NCBI GenBank assembly: GCA_045604155.1
Contig: JAZUNN010000073.1
Location: 68,753-132,752 of the forward strand
DNA from: JAISGQ01 sp045604155
GTDB taxonomy: Bacteria > Bacillota > Clostridia > Oscillospirales > Acutalibacteraceae
Reading direction: 5' to 3'
Length of the DNA: 64,000 bases
Position numbers and translations under genes: made by a program. Shown piece after piece: positions 60,490 to 64,000 of this stretch (positions within the stretch are counted from its first letter, which is position 1; the number at the start of each line of letters is the position of its first letter). The notes beneath the pieces are model-generated. The model was not told the DNA's origin and made no database searches. It saw only the letters and a list, made by a program, of their open reading frames with translations.

Positions 60490-61647
60490 TCAGTCAATAA
60501 CCTTCCATGTTACATTTCCGTCCGGCTCGTAATTGTAATATTCAGCATCGTTAGGGGCTTTGACGGTTATATCGTCATATGCGAAAGCCTCTTCTCCTAT
60601 ATAGCTCAGTTCATCGGGCAGCGTGATTTCCGAAAGTTTTTCGCAGCTGTAAAAAGCCATATTGTCAATTGTGCTGAGCTCTTCGGGAAGAATTATCTCG
60701 CTGAGATTTTCGCAATATGCAAAGGCACCCTCTCCGATATAGAAAATATTATCAGGAAGTTCAATGGAGGTAAGAGCTGAACAATCATAGAATGCTGTAC
60801 TGCCTATTGTCTGTACATACTGAGGCAGCTCAATGTTTTCCAGAGAGTCGCAATCGTAAAATGCGCTTTCTCCTATGTATATGACATTTTCAGGTATGCT
60901 GACCTTTTCAAGCGATGAGCAATAGCAGAATGTGCCGTAGCCTATGGCTGTTATGGTATTCGGCAGTGTGATTTCTTCAAGTGCAGCGCAGCTGTTGAAT
61001 GCATCCTCACCTATAATCTTGACTCCGTCTGCAATGTTCACCTGTTCAAGGTTTCCGCACTGACAGAAAGCACCTTCGCCAATTACCAGAACTGATTCCG
61101 GAATGCTCACGGAAACAAGCTTTTCACAGCTGTAGAAAGCGCAATCGTCAATATATACCATACCCTCGGGAATATTTACTGATGTGACATCAGAAGCGTA
61201 AAAAGCATATTTATCTATAACGGTTACGGGCATTCCGTTAATTTCAGCAGGAAGTTCAATCTCCCCGCCTTTGCCGTTATATCCGGTTATGGTCATGTGC
61301 CCGTTCAGAACCGTATATTCATAATCACCGCTCTTTACAGTGCCATGTCTTCCCTCTTTAAGCTTTTTCCCGGATCCGCCGGGGACAGCAAAAATGAGTA
61401 TGGCAGTAACAATAAGAGCTGTTACGGATACTGCCGCAAGAACTATCATAAGAGAAAGTCCCTTTGGTTTTTTCTTTTTCAGCAGCTTTTCTTCTGTAGG
61501 TTTCTTTTCTTCACTGATCACCTCGGGATATGGAAGATTTTCTTCTGCCATCACCGTTTTTTCGGCCTTATATGTCTTTTCAAAACCACAGTAAGGACAG
61601 AATCTGACATCATCACGATACTGTTTTCCGCATCTTGTACACAGCAT
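60490..61647 (-). CDS. Zinc-ribbon membrane protein with BspA-type LRR ectodomain
   Basis: 385 residues. N-terminal zinc ribbon CTRCGKQYRDDVRFCPYCG (3-21), an acidic/Lys linker, one membrane helix (about 65-88), then a BspA/LRR_5 domain with about nine 23-residue repeats (IGEGAFCQCGNLEQVNIADG and so on) and the cap VKAPNDAEYYNY, like the caps of kinases 1 and 2. There is no kinase domain: the zinc ribbon replaces it. It is alone between converging and diverging genes. Function unknown; surface binding of a ligand or matrix is plausible from the LRR type. Confidence 0.85.
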   Translation of the reverse strand: MLCTRCGKQYRDDVRFCPYCGFEKTYKAEKTVMAEENLPYPEVISEEKKPTEEKLLKKKKPKGLSLMIVLAAVSVTALIVTAILIFAVPGGSGKKLKEGRHGTVKSGDYEYTVLNGHMTITGYNGKGGEIELPAEINGMPVTVIDKYAFYASDVTSVNIPEGMVYIDDCAFYSCEKLVSVSIPESVLVIGEGAFCQCGNLEQVNIADGVKIIGEDAFNSCAALEEITLPNTITAIGYGTFCYCSSLEKVSIPENVIYIGESAFYDCDSLENIELPQYVQTIGSTAFYDCSALTSIELPDNIFYIGEGAFAYCENLSEIILPEELSTIDNMAFYSCEKLSEITLPDELSYIGEEAFAYDDITVKAPNDAEYYNYEPDGNVTWKVID

Positions 61648-61786
61648 AAAATCACTCCGGATAACTTTGTTTTATTAAATTGTATCATAATTTTATATTT
61701 CAGGCAAGTGCTGTTCCCGTGCTTGCAGTATAATGTTAAATAATTATTATGGAAATTTTAAATATACGTGACCCTTCGGTTTTTTC

Positions 61787-61815
61787 TTGCCGTAAATATT
61801 TGTTTATGGTATAAT
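61787..61815 (+). promoter_or_regulatory. Promoter of the acyltransferase-like gene
   Basis: TTGCCG (61787-61792) and TATAAT (61810-61815) with a 17-bp spacer. Confidence 0.6.
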
Positions 61816-61850
61816 AAAATGAAATGAAATGCACAAGGGAGTGACCTGGT

Positions 61851-62624
61851 GTGAACACCATATCCCCGGAAACAACCCCTCAGGACAGACCCCGTGTTGA
61901 ATTTTACGATGCCCTGCGAGGCATTGCGATTATTTACATGGTCTTTTACCATTTTATGTATAACCTTTCCTCTTTCGGAGTTTCCTGGGCAACCGAGGTT
62001 TTCATCTCCCAGAGAATTGTTGTTACCTTCGATCAGGGAATGTTCATCATTCTCTCCGGCATTTGCTGCTCCTACAGCCGCAACAATGCAAAGCGTGGTG
62101 CGAAGCTGCTTGGCGTTGCCATGCTTTTTACAATCGCAACAATTTTTATCGACTACCGCTCGCCCATAACCTTCGGCGTGCTTCATCTTCTCGCCTTCTC
62201 CATGCTCATGTTCAGCGCAATGGAGAAATGGGTAAGAAAACTGCCGCCTGTTGTTTCTGCCATTATCTGTGACCTTGTTTACATATTCAGCTACAATGTC
62301 CACAACGGCTATTTCGGCTTCGGCAGCATAAAGATTCCCGTGCCCGAAATGCTCCGATACAGAAGCCGTCTTTTTATCTTCGGCTTCAACGACGGCACCT
62401 ATTCCGCCCTCGATTATTTCCCCATATTCCCCTATTTCTTCCTTTTCTTCGTGGGAGTATTTCTTGGAATATGGCTCGCTTCACGCAATCTTCCCAAATT
62501 CGCCTATAAGAAAGTCCCCTTCCTGGGATTTCTGGGCAAACACTCACTTTTTATCTATGTCATACACCAGCCCATTTTATACGGACTGTTATATCTTATA
62601 TCAATTACAACTAACTGGATTTAA
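61851..62624 (+). CDS. Heparan-alpha-glucosaminide N-acetyltransferase-like membrane protein (DUF1624)
   Basis: 257 residues, GTG start at 61851 with AAGGGAG upstream. About seven membrane helices. The N-terminal RVEFYDALRGIAIIYMVFYH carries the conserved D-x-x-R-G and His of this transmembrane acyltransferase family; other segments are GMFIILSGICCSYSRNNAKRG, TFGVLHLLAFSMLM and LGKHSLFIYVIHQPI. Family role: acyl transfer across the membrane to a sugar or other extracellular acceptor; the acceptor here is unknown. It lies 17 bases upstream of tex and may share its transcript. Confidence 0.85.
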   Translation: MNTISPETTPQDRPRVEFYDALRGIAIIYMVFYHFMYNLSSFGVSWATEVFISQRIVVTFDQGMFIILSGICCSYSRNNAKRGAKLLGVAMLFTIATIFIDYRSPITFGVLHLLAFSMLMFSAMEKWVRKLPPVVSAIICDLVYIFSYNVHNGYFGFGSIKIPVPEMLRYRSRLFIFGFNDGTYSALDYFPIFPYFFLFFVGVFLGIWLASRNLPKFAYKKVPFLGFLGKHSLFIYVIHQPILYGLLYLISITTNWI

Positions 62625-62641
62625 TTTTTGGAGGCTCACAC

Positions 62642-63973
62642 ATGGATTTTGTCAAAGCATTAGTCAACGAATTCAAGATCAAACAGCAGTGGATGGAAAA
62701 TATTCTGCAGCTTATCGATGACGGCAACACCATCCCCTTTATTGCCCGTTACCGTAAGGAAATGCACGGAACACAGGACGACCAGACCCTTCGTGCAATA
62801 GCTGACAGATATGCATATCTTCAGAATTTCGACAAGAGACGTGAGGAAATTCGCTCTTCCATCGAATCTCAGGAGAAACTCACTGACGAAATAAGCGATG
62901 CTCTCGACAGAGCACAGACCCTTGCGGAGCTTGAGGATATTTACCGTCCTTATAAGCCTAAGAGAAGAACAAGGGCTTCCATCGCAAGAGAAAGGGGACT
63001 TGAGCCCCTTGCTCAGGTCATTTTCGCTCAGGAAGTCAAGGACTTCCCCATTGACCTTGCCGAGCAGTATGTAAACCCCGAAAAGGGTGTTGAAACTCCC
63101 CAGGATGCTCTGGCAGGCGCAATGGACATTATCGCAGAGGATATCTCCGACGATGCCGACATCAGAAAGCAGCTCAGACGAGTTGTATTCTTAAACGGTA
63201 TGCTCACCTCCAAGGCAGCAGACCCTGAGGTTGACAGCGTTTATACCAATTACTATGAATTCAAGGAGCCTCTTTCCAAAATTGCAGGACACAGAGTTCT
63301 TGCCATCAACAGAGGTGAAAAAGAGGGCATACTTAAAGCAAAGATAGAATTTGACCGTGAGAAGGGAATGCACGTCATTATCTCTCACACCGTCAAGAAC
63401 TCCACTCCCTGCGCAGACTGCGTTGTTGAGGCTGCAAACGATGCTTTCGACCGTCTTATCTTCCCCTCCATCGAAAACGAGCTGAGAAGCAGTGCCTTTG
63501 AGACCGCTTCAGAGGCGGCTATCGGACTTTTCTCGGTCAACCTCCGTCAGCTTCTGCTCCAGCCTCCCGTAAAGGGCAAGGTGGCTCTCGGTCTTGACCC
63601 CGGATACAGAACAGGCTGTAAGGTTGCTGTTGTTGACGCAACAGGCAGAGTGCTTGACACAGGTGTTATCTACTGTGCACCTCCCTACAAGAAGATAGAC
63701 GAGGCAAAGGCAAAGATCACCGCTCTTTGCAGGAAGCACGGTGTTCAGATAATCTCCATCGGAAACGGCACTGCAAGCAAGGAAACAGAAATGTTTGTTG
63801 CCGAGCTCATAGGCGAGCTTAAAATGGGCATTTCCTATATGGTCGTTTCCGAAGCAGGTGCGTCCGTTTATTCCGCCAGCAAGCTTGCGGCGGAGGAGTT
63901 CCCCGAATATGACGTTTCTCTCAGAAGTGCTGTTTCCATTGCAAGAAGATTGACGAAGCCAAGGCAAAGATAA
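62642..63973 (+). CDS. tex: Tex family RNA-binding transcription accessory protein (truncated by out-of-frame junction)
   Basis: GGAGG precedes the ATG at 62642. The N-terminal Tex domain is intact (LIDDGNTIPFIARYRKEMHG, LEDIYRPYKPKRRTRASIA), followed by the YqgF/RNase H-like domain (VALGLDPGYRTGCKVAVVDA, YMVVSEAGASVYSASKLA). It normally continues through helix-hairpin-helix and S1 domains to about 700-750 residues. Here homology stops after VSLRSAVSIARR (about 63952), and the frame ends at 63973 (LTKPRQR). From 63951 to the edge the bases match 63690-63748 of the same gene with six differences, all synonymous, but in another frame. This is either a chimeric junction or a real rearrangement; see the finding. 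Confidence 0.88.
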   Translation: MDFVKALVNEFKIKQQWMENILQLIDDGNTIPFIARYRKEMHGTQDDQTLRAIADRYAYLQNFDKRREEIRSSIESQEKLTDEISDALDRAQTLAELEDIYRPYKPKRRTRASIARERGLEPLAQVIFAQEVKDFPIDLAEQYVNPEKGVETPQDALAGAMDIIAEDISDDADIRKQLRRVVFLNGMLTSKAADPEVDSVYTNYYEFKEPLSKIAGHRVLAINRGEKEGILKAKIEFDREKGMHVIISHTVKNSTPCADCVVEAANDAFDRLIFPSIENELRSSAFETASEAAIGLFSVNLRQLLLQPPVKGKVALGLDPGYRTGCKVAVVDATGRVLDTGVIYCAPPYKKIDEAKAKITALCRKHGVQIISIGNGTASKETEMFVAELIGELKMGISYMVVSEAGASVYSASKLAAEEFPEYDVSLRSAVSIARRLTKPRQR

Positions 63974-64000
63974 CCGCTCTTTGCAGAAAGCACGGCGTTC

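Overview
This window looks like a chromosomal segment of a low-to-mid G+C, Gram-positive gut or rumen Clostridium relative, most likely a Ruminococcus-like member of the Oscillospiraceae. The basis is its sigma-A style promoters, strong AGGAGG ribosome binding sites, lipobox lipoproteins, ZapA, RNase Y, BlaI/M56 and VanW proteins, and many plant-polysaccharide enzymes. This assignment is inferred from gene content, not from a marker gene. I see no rRNA, tRNA, CRISPR array, phage or intact insertion sequence.

Layout. 1-1857 (minus): a U32 peptidase-family gene running off the left edge, coupled to zapA. 2065-8733: two paralogous GH5 lipoprotein glucanases/mannanases in convergent orientation around a Ser/Thr kinase with leucine-rich repeats; the two GH5 promoters are nearly identical. 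8848-12738 (minus): a sugar ABC importer (binding protein and two permeases, no ATPase), whose leader carries related motifs. 13018-19135: an HTH regulator, MATE pump, GNAT acetyltransferase with a DUF2804 protein, a PadR/HAAS pair and a membrane protein of unknown role. 19231-22583 (minus): a GH130 phosphorylase, cellobiose/mannobiose 2-epimerase and LacI regulator operon for beta-mannoside use. 22684-33334: YcxB-like and VanW proteins, a BlaI/M56 pair, GH127 beta-L-arabinofuranosidase, a TM2 protein, a DUF4173-type membrane protein and an unknown protein. 33499-40041 (minus): TrkH-type K+ transporter, a lipoprotein, an ABC-2 exporter and a GH13 amylase. 40153-47819: two tandem LRR receptor-type kinases and a membrane LRR protein separated by a repeat cluster. 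47918-64000: a GH3 glycosidase, a DUF5058/membrane protein/M20 peptidase operon, an FMN_bind-like protein, rny, a clostripain-like lipoprotein, zinc-ribbon and LRR membrane proteins, an acyltransferase-like membrane protein, and the first part of tex.

How it fits together. Secreted GH5 enzymes would cut beta-glucan or mannan outside the cell. The ABC importer would take up oligosaccharides, and cytoplasmic GH130, epimerase, GH3, GH127 and GH13 enzymes would finish degradation. A shared promoter/operator element suggests that the GH5 genes, and possibly the importer, respond to one regulator.

The most unusual content is a set of three paralogous transmembrane Ser/Thr kinases. They share a very similar kinase domain and promoter, but their C-terminal ectodomains are different kinds of leucine-rich repeat: 8 nearly identical BspA-type repeats, about 21 diverged BspA-type repeats, and an internalin-type LRR. 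Two kinase-less membrane LRR proteins carry the same C-terminal caps. This resembles a receptor-kinase family with exchangeable ectodomains. The right edge is also odd: tex runs out of frame into a diverged copy of its own internal sequence.
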